Positions 40,678 through 48,445 are shown, numbered from the stretch's first letter. The stretch: DNA of 50,025 bases from Mycobacterium sp. (GCA_022841565.1 JALHRH010000005.1:1-50025); one strand, 5' to 3'. A program made the numbers and translations. The notes: generated by a model not told the origin, from the sequence alone.

Positions 40678-41898
40678 CTAGCTGGGGTAGGTGGCCAGCG
40701 CCTCGTTGGTGGCCGTGTTGATGGTCACCACGCGGGTGCGCAGCTGCGTGATGGCCTGCGTGAGCGCGTCGGTGATGTCCCGGGCCTCACCGGCCTGCAC
40801 CTGGCTGAGCGCCAGCTTGGTCTTGATGGTGGCCAGCTGCTGCTCGTACTGAGCGATGCGCGGGTCCACCGTGGGGTCCGGCGGGGGAGGCGGCGGCGGG
40901 GGAGGCGGCGCGCTCGCCCCGAACAGCTGCGGCGGGCCGTACCCGTCGTACACGCCCTCGCGGGTGAAGTCCCCGACGGCCGGGTTCTTGAACCCGGGGT
41001 TGAGCGGCAGCGTAGCCACCTTGATGCCGGACAGTGCCACGCCGGGCAGCGAGCCCGGGATGACGGTGCCGGGGAACACCAGCGCGTCGGTGACACTGTT
41101 GGAACGCACCGGGCGCGAGGCGTTGGGGGTCCAGGTCTCCAGCACGTTGCCACTGCGCGACCACAGGATCACGTTCTTGAGCTGGTTGCCCTCGGACACG
41201 TAGAACCCGTCGCCCCACTGGCCCCCGTTGGCGGGCAGGCCCACCGAGGTGTTGGTGCGCAGGTTCTCGCCCGAGAACGTGACGGCGCGCTGGCCGCCGT
41301 ACACCACCGTGCGATTCACGAGCCCGTTGCGGGCGTAGGGGTACAGGTGGAGGGGGAAGTACCCGCCGTCCTGGATGATGGTGTCGGTGACCGTCCAACC
41401 GAAGGGGGTCTTGAGGTACAGCGCGTGGTCGAACTGCGTGCCCACCTGGCCCGTGCCGGAGAACCGGCACCGCACCAGCGAGAACCCGGTGGCGTTGTTC
41501 TGGACGGTGATGCCGATCTGCCGCCCGCCGTCAACGCGGCGGTGGTAGAAGGCGCTGTCGTACGCCTTGACCCCGTTGGACTGCACCAGGAAGGCGTTGA
41601 TGGTGAGCGCCTGCGAGGTGTCGTGGTACACGCCGAACAGCTGCACGTCGGGCACCGAGGTGGACAGCGCGGTGGTGATGCGCACGCCCATGTCCTTGCC
41701 ACGGTACCCCGTGGTGCCCTTGAGCACCCGGTCGGTCACCCAGTCCTCGGCGATGTACGTCACGCCCGCCTTGAGCGGGAGGGTGGTGTACGGGTTGGCG
41801 ACGGGGTCGGGGTACGCCTTGAGGACGATGCTGTCCCCGGCCACGGACTGCGACACCACGGCACCGATGTTGGTGCGGTCTGCCTGTCGAACGGCCAT
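40678..41898 (-). CDS. Tail spike-like beta-helix protein on the replication strand
   Basis: 406 residues, AGGAGG before ATG. Residues about 35-290 have the repeating short strands and Asn/Gly turns of a right-handed beta-helix (for example TFSGENLRTNTSVGLP, DGFYVSEGNQLKNVILW). A run of ten prolines near residue 330 is followed by a C-terminal coiled coil (YEQQLATIKTKLALSQV). It resembles a polysaccharide-binding spike with a trimerisation end, yet it lies in the early-type leftward operon beside the primase-helicase. It could modify host surface glycans or be a second receptor-binding protein. Confidence 0.8.
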   Translation of the reverse strand: MAVRQADRTNIGAVVSQSVAGDSIVLKAYPDPVANPYTTLPLKAGVTYIAEDWVTDRVLKGTTGYRGKDMGVRITTALSTSVPDVQLFGVYHDTSQALTINAFLVQSNGVKAYDSAFYHRRVDGGRQIGITVQNNATGFSLVRCRFSGTGQVGTQFDHALYLKTPFGWTVTDTIIQDGGYFPLHLYPYARNGLVNRTVVYGGQRAVTFSGENLRTNTSVGLPANGGQWGDGFYVSEGNQLKNVILWSRSGNVLETWTPNASRPVRSNSVTDALVFPGTVIPGSLPGVALSGIKVATLPLNPGFKNPAVGDFTREGVYDGYGPPQLFGASAPPPPPPPPPPDPTVDPRIAQYEQQLATIKTKLALSQVQAGEARDITDALTQAITQLRTRVVTINTATNEALATYPS

Positions 41899-41928
41899 TC
41901 GGCCTCCTGAAGTCGTTGGACCCTCAGG

Positions 41929-42240
41929 CTACCACACCTGCCCTGGCAGCCTGTCGGGTGAGTGTGCCACGTTGTCCGTGATGGAGTCCTTGGTCTTCGG
42001 CCCGTCCAGTATTCTGGTGCCGAAGGCCTCGGGGTCCGTCTGCGCGTACCGCCACGCCGACCACACGCTGCCCTTGGTCGCCTTGGGGAACCACGTCTTC
42101 TCGCCGTTGAGCGGCGCGACGAGGTGGGTTTTACGCATGCTGTTAGCCCACGCCTCCACCTGAGCCGTGTAGTCTGGCTCGGGAGGCGCGGGGGTGGCCT
42201 GGCTGTCCCTGCCAAGCCACCTCCGGATGCGCTGGATCAC
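41929..42240 (-). CDS. Hypothetical protein
   Basis: 103 residues, ATG overlapping the upstream stop. Basic start (MIQRIRRWLGRD), then a region with WFPKATKGSVWSAWRYAQTDPEAFG that looks like a small folded domain. No family recognised. Ends 30 bp before the spike-like gene. Confidence 0.68.
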   Translation of the reverse strand: MIQRIRRWLGRDSQATPAPPEPDYTAQVEAWANSMRKTHLVAPLNGEKTWFPKATKGSVWSAWRYAQTDPEAFGTRILDGPKTKDSITDNVAHSPDRLPGQVW

Positions 42241-42587
42241 CGCAGCACGTCGTCCTTGATCTGCTTGGCCAGCTTGGCGATCAGCGCGGCCACGCGCGCG
42301 GCAGTGTCAGGGCGGGACCGCACCTCTCCCTGGTTGGCGAGCACGCCAAGCCCGAGGCTGGTCAGCTGCTGTGGGGTGAGCGTGACGCGCACCGGGGCGT
42401 CGTCGGAGACGTTGCCCACACCGTACACGGTCATGACGTCGAGCAGACCGGCCGCGAAGGCCTTGTCGAAGCGGGTGTCGAGCGGGTCGAAGTGGCGGCC
42501 ACCGAACAGGGTGATGGCCTTCAGCTCACCGACCGCCACGCAGTCGGCGTACGTCAGGTCGAACGTGTGCTCCACGGGGGAGGTCAT
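42237..42587 (-). CDS. Hypothetical protein
   Basis: 116 residues, AAGGAGACCGC before ATG. N-terminal beta part (HTFDLTYADCVAVGELKAI) and C-terminal helix (TAARVAALIAKLAKQIKDDVL). Overlaps both neighbours by ATGA-type junctions. No known domain. Confidence 0.7.
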   Translation of the reverse strand: MTSPVEHTFDLTYADCVAVGELKAITLFGGRHFDPLDTRFDKAFAAGLLDVMTVYGVGNVSDDAPVRVTLTPQQLTSLGLGVLANQGEVRSRPDTAARVAALIAKLAKQIKDDVLR

Positions 42588-42772
42588 GCGGTCTCCTTGT
42601 TGTAGTCGTTGACGCCGCGCACGACTGCGCGGTGCACGAGTGCCTCGACCTCGTCGGCCAGGAGGGCCGGGTCGATGTCACGCAGGCTCACGGTGAGCAC
42701 GTCCTGCTTGCTCGTGGTGGTGTCCCACGTGGTGGTGACGGTGACACCGCTGGTGATGGTGGTCAGGCTCAT
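42584..42772 (-). CDS. Hypothetical small protein
   Basis: 62 residues, ATG overlapping the upstream stop. Thr/Val-rich strand region followed by a helix (ALLADEVEALVHRAVVRGVNDY). Unknown function. Confidence 0.65.
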   Translation of the reverse strand: MSLTTITSGVTVTTTWDTTTSKQDVLTVSLRDIDPALLADEVEALVHRAVVRGVNDYNKETA

Positions 42773-43008
42773 CGCGCGATGGCCCACAGCGTGGCGCGCA
42801 CGCCCGAGCTGGACTTCTCGGTGCCAGCGGGGACGGCACCCAGCTCGTGGCGGCGGGTGCGTGCCGAGGACTCGGTCATGGGGTGGCCGATGGCCTTGGC
42901 GTGGTGCCGGATGGCGTGGTCGGAACACGGGCCGTACAGGCGCAGGATGTACGCGACTGCGGCACGGTCCGTGCCAAACCGGCGGATGTTGGTGGTCTGC
43001 TTGGGCAA
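42769..43008 (-). CDS. Winged-helix DNA-binding protein
   Basis: 79 residues from TTG 43008, with AAGGAGAT six bases upstream. AVAYILRLYGPCSDHAIRHHA is a helix-turn-helix-like start, and TESSARTRRHELGAVPAG followed by SSSGVRATLWA matches the wing region of small phage winged-helix proteins. It lies directly after the tmRNA-like RNA in the leftward operon. Possible regulator of phage or host transcription. Confidence 0.72.
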   Translation of the reverse strand: MPKQTTNIRRFGTDRAAVAYILRLYGPCSDHAIRHHAKAIGHPMTESSARTRRHELGAVPAGTEKSSSGVRATLWAIAR

Positions 43009-43037
43009 GGGTGATCTCCTTGTGGTTGGTAGTGCAG

Positions 43038-43115
43038 TGGAGGTGGGGGGACTCGAACCCCCGTCCGACAGCAGTTCCGCGTGCGGTTCTACTGCGTCGA
43101 AACCCATGCACCCCC
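43038..43115 (-). ncRNA. Minimal tmRNA-like RNA (tRNA-like domain only)
   Basis: On the minus strand the 5' end GGGGGTG pairs with 3' CACCTCC (7 bp), including the G3-U70 wobble that marks alanine acceptors. The 5' part has GGGTTTCGAC, a hallmark of tmRNA. The 3' part has GGAC before a T-arm GGGGG-TTCGAGT-CCCCC, as in tmRNA 3' ends. Between them is only a short helix (GCAGT/ACTGC with a small inner stem), with no D- or anticodon arm, no pseudoknots and no tag frame. Total 78 nt instead of about 350. CCA is not encoded. Confidence 0.8.
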
Positions 43116-43200
43116 TAGGTGGACCGGCTCCCACGCACCGGCCCCTCCCGGGTTACACTCCACGCCCGTGGTTAGCAGGCGTACCGGGCCCACGTACGTG

Positions 43201-43401
43201 CTACTCGCGCTCGGCGTTGAGGTCGTCGTGCACCAGCCACTCGCCGACCATGCGCTTGAGGTCGGGCACGTTCTCGCCGGTCAGCATCCAGGCCACTTCC
43301 TCGACGGCCTCCTCCAGCGAGTCCCCCAGGTTCTTGATGGAGAACTCCACGGGCACCTCAAGGGTGAGCGTTCCCGTGACACGGTAGTAGGGGTCAGACA
43401 T
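43201..43401 (-). CDS. Hypothetical small acidic protein
   Basis: 66 residues, ATG overlapping the upstream stop region. Beta start (YYRVTGTLTLEVPVEF) and acidic helix (LEEAVEEVAWMLTGENVPDL). The 85 bases after its stop are non-coding and lead into the tmRNA-like RNA. Unknown function. Confidence 0.67.
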   Translation of the reverse strand: MSDPYYRVTGTLTLEVPVEFSIKNLGDSLEEAVEEVAWMLTGENVPDLKRMVGEWLVHDDLNAERE

Positions 43402-43963
43402 ACGTTTCGTACCCCTTGCGGTTGCGGTGGATGCCCCACGTGGCGGCCTGCACCACTGCGGGGAACTCGTTGAGGGTGGCGGCGGCCGTGGTGATGGCCA
43501 GGGCCGCGTCGTCCACCTTGGACAGCCCCGTGAGCGCGTGCATGTGACGGTCCACGGTGACCTTGATCATGTCGCCCTTGATGTTGGCCGCGAAGGCCGA
43601 GACCTTGGGGCCGGAGACTCCCTGGCCGAGCAGGGCGCGTACTACTGCGTCACGCCTGGACCCCATGACCTTGAGGTTGAGCAGGCGGCGGCGCAGCGCG
43701 GGCTCGTGCTTGCACCCGCGCGTCAGCTTGAGGGCCTCCTCGGCCAGGCGCAGGTTCTCGTGCCACCCCTTCATGGGGGACAACGCGGCGATCACGTCTG
43801 CCACCACGTGGTACGGGCGGCCGTACTGCACCGACATGCGGCACGTGGTGGACCAGGCGTCCGAGTAGAACGAGCGCCAGGTCTCAAAGTCGGGGTGGGT
43901 GGTGGCTTCCTGGTACGCCTCGCGCACCTTGGCAACGGCCACCAGCACGTTGTCGTCGTTCAC
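43394..43963 (-). CDS. Conserved phage protein, HhH-glycosylase-like motif
   Basis: 189 residues. VVADVIAALSPMKGWHENLRLAEEAL and VSGPKVSAFAANIKGDM with VTVDRHMHAL form a pattern I know from a family of uncharacterised actinophage proteins. The GPK...VTVDRH part resembles the helix-hairpin-helix and catalytic Asp segment of base-excision glycosylases. That is a weak structural hint only. It could act on DNA bases or bind DNA. Its start overlaps the preceding gene. Confidence 0.75.
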   Translation of the reverse strand: MNDDNVLVAVAKVREAYQEATTHPDFETWRSFYSDAWSTTCRMSVQYGRPYHVVADVIAALSPMKGWHENLRLAEEALKLTRGCKHEPALRRRLLNLKVMGSRRDAVVRALLGQGVSGPKVSAFAANIKGDMIKVTVDRHMHALTGLSKVDDAALAITTAAATLNEFPAVVQAATWGIHRNRKGYETYV

Positions 43964-44235
43964 TAGGACAGGTCCAGGTCGAACAAGTCGTCCAGGTGGT
44001 AGACAAGGTCGCGGGCCTGGTCGCGGGTGATGTAGACGCGGGCCACGCCGTCCTCGCCCTCGGCGTCGTACTGGTCCAGCACGTACGGGTTGATGACCTT
44101 GATGCCCAGCGTGCCGTCGTCGGCCTGCAACGTGTCGTCAACTCGGATGACCTGCTTCAGGTACCCGTCACGCTGTGGCCCCTCGGGCACGTACGGCGCG
44201 ATGATGTCCTCGTCGGTCTTCAGTTCCAGCTTCAT
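43963..44235 (-). CDS. Hypothetical small acidic protein
   Basis: 90 residues, GGAGG upstream of ATG. Very acidic (DDTLQADDG, YDAEGEDG, HLDDLFDLDLS). Alternating beta and helix. Unknown function. Confidence 0.67.
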   Translation of the reverse strand: MKLELKTDEDIIAPYVPEGPQRDGYLKQVIRVDDTLQADDGTLGIKVINPYVLDQYDAEGEDGVARVYITRDQARDLVYHLDDLFDLDLS

Positions 44236-44432
44236 GATGCGTTGACCTCCTCGTCGGTCCACATGAGTTCCTCGGGCACCACGTACACGCGCAGCCCGGG
44301 GCCGTGGGTTCTGTTGTGATTGTCGGCCCACAAGGCTGCGGGCTCGTACTCCTCGAACCGCCCGAGCGACACGGGCGGGGCGTTCTGGTCGGCCCCGATG
44401 GCGGGCTCTTGCACCAGGTGGTACTTGCTCAC
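44232..44432 (-). CDS. Hypothetical small protein
   Basis: 66 residues from GTG 44432, overlapping the upstream stop. Text GRFEEYEPAALWADNHNR and VYVVPEELMWTDEEV suggests one compact alpha/beta domain. No family recognised. Confidence 0.65.
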   Translation of the reverse strand: MSKYHLVQEPAIGADQNAPPVSLGRFEEYEPAALWADNHNRTHGPGLRVYVVPEELMWTDEEVNAS

Positions 44433-44560
44433 TCGGGCTCCTCGCGTCGCTCGTCGCACCACGCCTTGGCGTCGGCCAGCGCCTTGTCCAGCGCGGGCTT
44501 CGATGCCTCCAGCGACAGCTTGAGTGCTTTCATGAGGTCGGTCACGGGCTCGTCGTTCAT
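44429..44560 (-). CDS. Short helical protein
   Basis: 43 residues, ATG overlapping the upstream stop. A single charged helix (MKALKLSLEASKPALDKALADAK begins at residue 10). Unknown function. Too short for a firm call, but junctions on both sides are ATGA/GTGA couplings. Confidence 0.6.
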   Translation of the reverse strand: MNDEPVTDLMKALKLSLEASKPALDKALADAKAWCDERREEPE

Positions 44561-44850
44561 GAGATTGTGTGCTCCCACTCCCACGTGTCGGGGTTGTAGA
44601 GGTACAGGATCACGGTGCCCGCGTAGTACCCGCCCCAGCGGTACAGCTCCTCCAGGACGATGTCCTCCCACTCGGTGCCCACGGCCACCTCGCCGTGGTA
44701 GTAGATGACGCGGTCGTCGTCGGACAGCCGGAACTGCCAGTACGTGTCGCCGTCGAACACCTCACGGCGCGAGGCGATGCCGATGACGGCGTCCTCGTCG
44801 TCCGGGGGGTTGTGCCACCGCGAGTGCGTTACGATCCACGCGGGCTTCAC
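44557..44850 (-). CDS. Hypothetical small protein
   Basis: 97 residues from GTG 44850, one base after the upstream stop. Rich in Trp and Tyr (WRHN-type start, VFDGDTYWQFRLSDDDR, LYRWGGYYAG). Looks like a compact beta domain. No family recognised. Confidence 0.66.
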   Translation of the reverse strand: MKPAWIVTHSRWHNPPDDEDAVIGIASRREVFDGDTYWQFRLSDDDRVIYYHGEVAVGTEWEDIVLEELYRWGGYYAGTVILYLYNPDTWEWEHTIS

Positions 44851-44851
44851 G

Positions 44852-45148
44852 TCAGGCGTCCAGTGCCTTGACGATGGCGGCACGGTCGCCGTGTGGGATG
44901 TTCCACTCGTCGAGCAGCGCGTCGCGCGAGCGGGTGCCACTCGGGAACTCCCTGGTGACGGCCTGAAGGATTCGGAACCGCTTGCCGCCGACGCCCATGT
45001 GGTTGGGGTCGAGCAGGTCGGGCGCGGGCTTGGCCGGGGTGTAGTTGACCCCGATGCAGAGGATCTGGTGACCACGGTACCCTGAGGTACTCTCGGTCAG
45101 CTCGGCCACGGTGCCGTCGGACAGCGTGATGGTGTGCTTGGTGCTCAT
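44852..45148 (-). CDS. Hypothetical small protein
   Basis: 98 residues, ATG overlapping the upstream stop. Beta N-terminus (HTITLSDGTVAELTES), then a helical C-terminus (SRDALLDEWNIPHGDRAAIV). No family recognised. Confidence 0.67.
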   Translation of the reverse strand: MSTKHTITLSDGTVAELTESTSGYRGHQILCIGVNYTPAKPAPDLLDPNHMGVGGKRFRILQAVTREFPSGTRSRDALLDEWNIPHGDRAAIVKALDA

Positions 45149-45438
45149 GCGTCGCTCCGGTGTGAGAAGGTGACCGTGGCGGGCACACGGACCTGCACCA
45201 CCACGTCCTGGTTGTAGTAGGTGTGGAACACCTCGGCCACCTTGCTGGCCGTGTCCTGCGAGCTGGACAGGATGGTGAACCCGTCCTCGATGCCCCACTG
45301 TGCGGTGACGCCCAGCGAGTCGATCAGCGTGCAGTCCAGGCCCTCGTCGCGCAGCCGCTGCGACACGGGTTCCCACTGGTACTGCCACTGCATGTACCCC
45401 TCGGGCACGGCCGCGATGGTGATGTACAGAAAGTCCAT
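45145..45438 (-). CDS. Hypothetical small protein
   Basis: 97 residues, start within the preceding TGA region. Contains MQWQYQWEPVSQRLRDEG and SQDTASKVAEVFHTYYNQD, an alternating helix-strand pattern of a small alpha/beta fold. Unknown function. Confidence 0.67.
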   Translation of the reverse strand: MDFLYITIAAVPEGYMQWQYQWEPVSQRLRDEGLDCTLIDSLGVTAQWGIEDGFTILSSSQDTASKVAEVFHTYYNQDVVVQVRVPATVTFSHRSDA

Positions 45439-45842
45439 CACCCCTCCCAGTCCACGAACTCGACGCGCACGCCGTCGGTCTCGCGGGTGAAGTACCCGGT
45501 GAGCAGGCCCCGGCGGAACTGCTGCCAGGTGTAGCACTGGTCGCTGTCGGACTCGATCTCGTCGTTGTCCTCGTCCAGCACGCGGGTGGGTCCGTCGGTC
45601 TGGCTGTGGATGTTGATGCGGATGGGCTCGCCCGACCACGCCTGCTCCTCGCGGGACCACGGCACGGTGACCGTGACGTCCTCGATGACGGCCTTGGTCT
45701 CGATCTGAGGGTCGCCCCCGTTGCTTGCCCAGTCGTACAGCGCGCTGGCCGCCTGCCGTGCGTCGTAGTCCTCGATGTCGTCGAGCACGTCGGCGATGGC
45801 GGTCTTGAGCGCGTCCAGCAGGTAGTCGTCGTGAACGCTCAT
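45438..45842 (-). CDS. Hypothetical protein
   Basis: 134 residues, GGAGG upstream of ATG. Acidic helical start (LKTAIADVLDDIEDYDARQA), then strands (VIEDVTVTVPWS) and an acidic segment (DEDNDEIESDSD). No family recognised. Confidence 0.68.
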   Translation of the reverse strand: MSVHDDYLLDALKTAIADVLDDIEDYDARQAASALYDWASNGGDPQIETKAVIEDVTVTVPWSREEQAWSGEPIRINIHSQTDGPTRVLDEDNDEIESDSDQCYTWQQFRRGLLTGYFTRETDGVRVEFVDWEG

Positions 45843-46090
45843 GACGCAGCCTCCCCCAGCATGAACGCGCTGTGGGAGCCGTTGTGCAGGCGGTGTAGCA
45901 CTTCGGGCAGTTCCGTCGGCAGCACCCACACGCCGTCGGCCACGTACACGGTGTCCTCGCACCAGAGGTCTGCGCGCTTGAGCGCGGCCAGCAGCTCGCC
46001 CTGGCCCACGTACTCCACGCTCACGACGAACTTGTTACCTCCAGGGTGGGAGTACACCTGCACCCCGTCCACGGTGTAGTTGAGATTCAT
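45839..46090 (-). CDS. Hypothetical small protein
   Basis: 83 residues. Beta-rich start (MNLNYTVDGVQVYSHPGG) and a helix (GELLAALKRADL). It overlaps both neighbours. Unknown function. Confidence 0.66.
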   Translation of the reverse strand: MNLNYTVDGVQVYSHPGGNKFVVSVEYVGQGELLAALKRADLWCEDTVYVADGVWVLPTELPEVLHRLHNGSHSAFMLGEAAS

Positions 46091-46362
46091 CACTTGATGC
46101 TCACCTTCCCTTGCTTGTCGATGGTGACGGTTGCGTACCACTTGTTGGGCACGCCGCCCAGCGGGTCTGGCCCGTTGACGGTGTACGACCCGGCGCGCAT
46201 GGGCGAGGTCTCGCCGAGGTTGATGATGACGTCGGGCTGTGGGTTGAACCACGGCGCTGCGGTGTCCTGTAGCACGACCAGCGCGCCCTCCGCCACTGCT
46301 TCACGCATGGCCTTCTTGGTCTTGAACGGCCCGTTGTTGGCCGCGTACGCGCACCAGCTCAT
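46090..46362 (-). CDS. Hypothetical small protein
   Basis: 90 residues, ATG overlapping the lipoprotein stop. Helical start (TKKAMREAVAEGALVVL) and a beta second half (NKWYATVTIDKQGKVSIK). No family recognised. Confidence 0.66.
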   Translation of the reverse strand: MSWCAYAANNGPFKTKKAMREAVAEGALVVLQDTAAPWFNPQPDVIINLGETSPMRAGSYTVNGPDPLGGVPNKWYATVTIDKQGKVSIK

Positions 46363-46673
46363 GGCGTGGTGACGGGGAATGGGACCCGCGCGGGGGTCAC
46401 GCGGTCGGGCGTGGTGTTGGGGTGCTCGCCGCGCCACCGGCCCCAGTCGCAGCTAAGGCCGCCGAAGGTGGCGTCCATGGACCCCCACTCGGACTTGAAG
46501 CACACGACGGGCGCGCCACCGTACTCCAGCACGATGACGCGCACGCCCGTGCCACTGAGCCCGCTGGCGGCCTGCGTGAACTGCGGCGGGGTGTCGGGGG
46601 CGTCGTTGCCGCACCCCGTGATGAGGATGGTGGTGGCCAACACTGCGGCCACCATCGCGGTGGCACGGCGCAT
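46359..46673 (-). CDS. Predicted lipoprotein
   Basis: 104 residues. MRRATAMVAAVLATTILITGC is a classic lipoprotein signal: two Arg, a hydrophobic stretch and a lipobox ending at C21. The mature part (about 83 residues) has two further Cys (VVCFKSEWG, LSCDWGRW), possibly a disulfide, and would sit on the outer face of the membrane. Phage lipoproteins made early often block superinfection. That role is inferred, not shown. Coupled to both neighbours by ATGA overlaps. Confidence 0.8.
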   Translation of the reverse strand: MRRATAMVAAVLATTILITGCGNDAPDTPPQFTQAASGLSGTGVRVIVLEYGGAPVVCFKSEWGSMDATFGGLSCDWGRWRGEHPNTTPDRVTPARVPFPVTTP

Positions 46674-47044
46674 CACTCGCCCGCCTCGATGAGCTTGCGT
46701 GCGGTCGCGGCCGCCTCGTACCCGTCCACGTTGTAGGCGTCGCAGTACGCGATGAGCCCATGGGCCCCGGTCACGGTGGAGGTTGATGCGTGGTACACGC
46801 GGAAGGCGGCCAGGTACACGTCGGCCGCGATCTTGGGGTTGGAGCTGATGCCGCGCGCGAACAGGTCGTACAGCCGCTCGCGGTGGCTCACGTACTTTTC
46901 CACGGCGAGCTTGGACAGGCCGGGCACGCCGTCGTACCCGGGGGTCTCGCGCAGCACCCACACGTCGCCGTTCGCCAGTGTGACACGGTGCAGCGGGTCG
47001 GTGGGGTCCTCGTCGGGCAGGTAGGGGTAGTCCTCGTGTCCCAT
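46673..47044 (-). CDS. Hypothetical protein
   Basis: 123 residues, GGAGGG before ATG. Acidic start (YPYLPDEDPTDPL), then LANGDVWVLRETPGYDGV and a helical C-terminus (GYEAAATARKLIEAG). No family recognised. Confidence 0.67.
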   Translation of the reverse strand: MGHEDYPYLPDEDPTDPLHRVTLANGDVWVLRETPGYDGVPGLSKLAVEKYVSHRERLYDLFARGISSNPKIAADVYLAAFRVYHASTSTVTGAHGLIAYCDAYNVDGYEAAATARKLIEAGE

Positions 47045-47271
47045 CACGCCCTCCCGGCGCGCACGCGCTTGACGTTGGTGGCCAGGGCCATGAGGTGGTT
47101 GGCCACCTGGATGGCCTCGTCCTCGGTCAGCAGCTCTCCGTTGAGCGAGATGGGGTACGGCTTGGCGACCTTGTCGCCGTTTGAGGTGGTCCATGTGGCC
47201 TCGCCGTCCGCGTACTCGACGGTGACGCCCGGAACACGCAGTGAGGCTGGGATCTTGTACGTGTCGCGCAT
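47044..47271 (-). CDS. Hypothetical small protein
   Basis: 75 residues, ATG with AAGGAGG upstream. Beta start (ITLR-like strands, VTVEYADGEATWTTSNG) and a C-terminal helix (EAIQVANHLMALATNVKRV). Unknown function. Confidence 0.67.
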   Translation of the reverse strand: MRDTYKIPASLRVPGVTVEYADGEATWTTSNGDKVAKPYPISLNGELLTEDEAIQVANHLMALATNVKRVRAGRA

Positions 47272-47281
47272 TAGTGCCTCC

Positions 47282-47713
47282 TTACCGGCAGCGGCCGGTG
47301 ACGCCGTTGGACTTGTGAGTGCCCGTGCGCGGGCCCCGTGTGGTGTTCAGCTTCACCGTGGTGGTGGCGAAGAACGTGCGCCCGTTGTCGAGCGGGGTGG
47401 TGTTGATGGTGACGGGCACGTACGACTGGCGCGTGCCACGGATGATGCCCCGTGTCACCGTGATGTGCAGGCGGCCGGGCTGGCCCCGGAAGGCCCCGCT
47501 GTACACGCGCACCGTGATACTGCCGCCGCGCACGGTGCGGTCGATGTTGATGACCCCACCGTACGCGGTGACCGAGCAGTTGTACGAGCGGATGGAGGTG
47601 GTGGCCTGCGGGACGGCCGTGGCCTGGTGGGCCAGCACGCCCGTGAAGGCCAGGGCGAGCGCGAGTGCGACTCGCTTGGGGTGGCGCTCGGTGTACCCGG
47701 TCACACGATCCAC
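47282..47713 (-). CDS. Predicted secreted or membrane-anchored small protein
   Basis: 143 residues from GTG 47713 (AGAGGGG upstream; GTG 47704 is an alternative). Residues 10-35 look like a signal peptide (KRVALALALAFTGVLAHQATA). The mature part is a Thr/Arg-rich beta domain with two Cys (YNCSVTAYGG and the C-terminal GRCR), possibly one disulfide. It overlaps the upstream gene by 13 bp. Export in the early arm suggests action at the cell surface. Confidence 0.68.
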   Translation of the reverse strand: MDRVTGYTERHPKRVALALALAFTGVLAHQATAVPQATTSIRSYNCSVTAYGGVINIDRTVRGGSITVRVYSGAFRGQPGRLHITVTRGIIRGTRQSYVPVTINTTPLDNGRTFFATTTVKLNTTRGPRTGTHKSNGVTGRCR

Positions 47714-48150
47714 CCGAGTCCCCTCTTGAGCTTGGCCGTGAACCCCTCGGGGTCCTTGTCGAACTCCTCCACCACGTTGATGTGGTCGGCGTACGCGGAG
47801 ACCTTCACGTCCGGCATGACCTTGGTGAAGGCGGCGCTGGCCTCGTTCTCGTTGATCGGGCTCGGGTCCAGGCTGAGGTCGGCGTCGTGCAGGTCGGTCA
47901 CGCGGGTCACGCGGGTCCACTCGCCCTCGGGGTAGGAGTACCCGTAGTAGTCCTCCACGGCGGGGCCAGTCACGACGAAGGCCTCCAGGCCCTCGTTGGT
48001 GACGCCGTACGCGCCCAGCGCGCAGAAGGCGTACCCCTGCGGGGTGCGCGCGGCGTAGTGGTCGGGCTGCCGCGTGTGCGGGTTGACCAGCAGGCTGGCG
48101 GCGCGCTCCAGTGCGCGACGCTCGGCGAAGGTCAGGTCGATGGCGGTCAT
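47701..48150 (-). CDS. Hypothetical protein
   Basis: 149 residues, ATG overlapping the upstream stop. Helical start (FAERRALERAASLLVNPHT), a middle with GYAFCALGAYGVTNEG, and an acidic C-terminal half (DLHDADLSLDPSPINENEA). No recognised family. Confidence 0.7.
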   Translation of the reverse strand: MTAIDLTFAERRALERAASLLVNPHTRQPDHYAARTPQGYAFCALGAYGVTNEGLEAFVVTGPAVEDYYGYSYPEGEWTRVTRVTDLHDADLSLDPSPINENEASAAFTKVMPDVKVSAYADHINVVEEFDKDPEGFTAKLKRGLGWIV

Positions 48151-48437
48151 CGGCGCACCGCGTCGGCCACCTGCTGGTACGTCATCTCGCCGTCCGTGGT
48201 CTCGTGGCGGACCCGGATGTTCAGGTTGTAGATGGACTGCCAGATGCGGGAGAGGTCGCCCTCGGGGTCCAGGTCGGTGATACGCGCGCTGTTGAGCAGC
48301 GTGACCATGGTCTTGGCCGCGCGCTCGGACATGGTCAGCGTGACCACGGGCTCCTCGACGTTCTCGTACCGCGCGGGGATGAAAACCTCGCGGGTGACTG
48401 TGTCGCGCTTGGCGCTCGGGGTGGTGGGGTCGCTCAT
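48147..48437 (-). CDS. Hypothetical protein
   Basis: 96 residues, AAGGAGAACC before ATG. Strand region (REVFIPARYENVEEPVVTLTM) and two helices (ERAAKTMVTLLNSA, DGEMTYQQVADAV). Ends overlapping the next ATG. Unknown function. Confidence 0.68.
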   Translation of the reverse strand: MSDPTTPSAKRDTVTREVFIPARYENVEEPVVTLTMSERAAKTMVTLLNSARITDLDPEGDLSRIWQSIYNLNIRVRHETTDGEMTYQQVADAVRR

Positions 48438-48445
48438 GGTTCTCC

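Noticed and set aside
43116..43200. Additional tmRNA part or permuted tmRNA piece upstream of the tmRNA-like RNA
   Set aside because: Small hairpins exist, but I could find no tag reading frame or matching acceptor piece, and the order of the two tmRNA ends is the normal, not the permuted, one.
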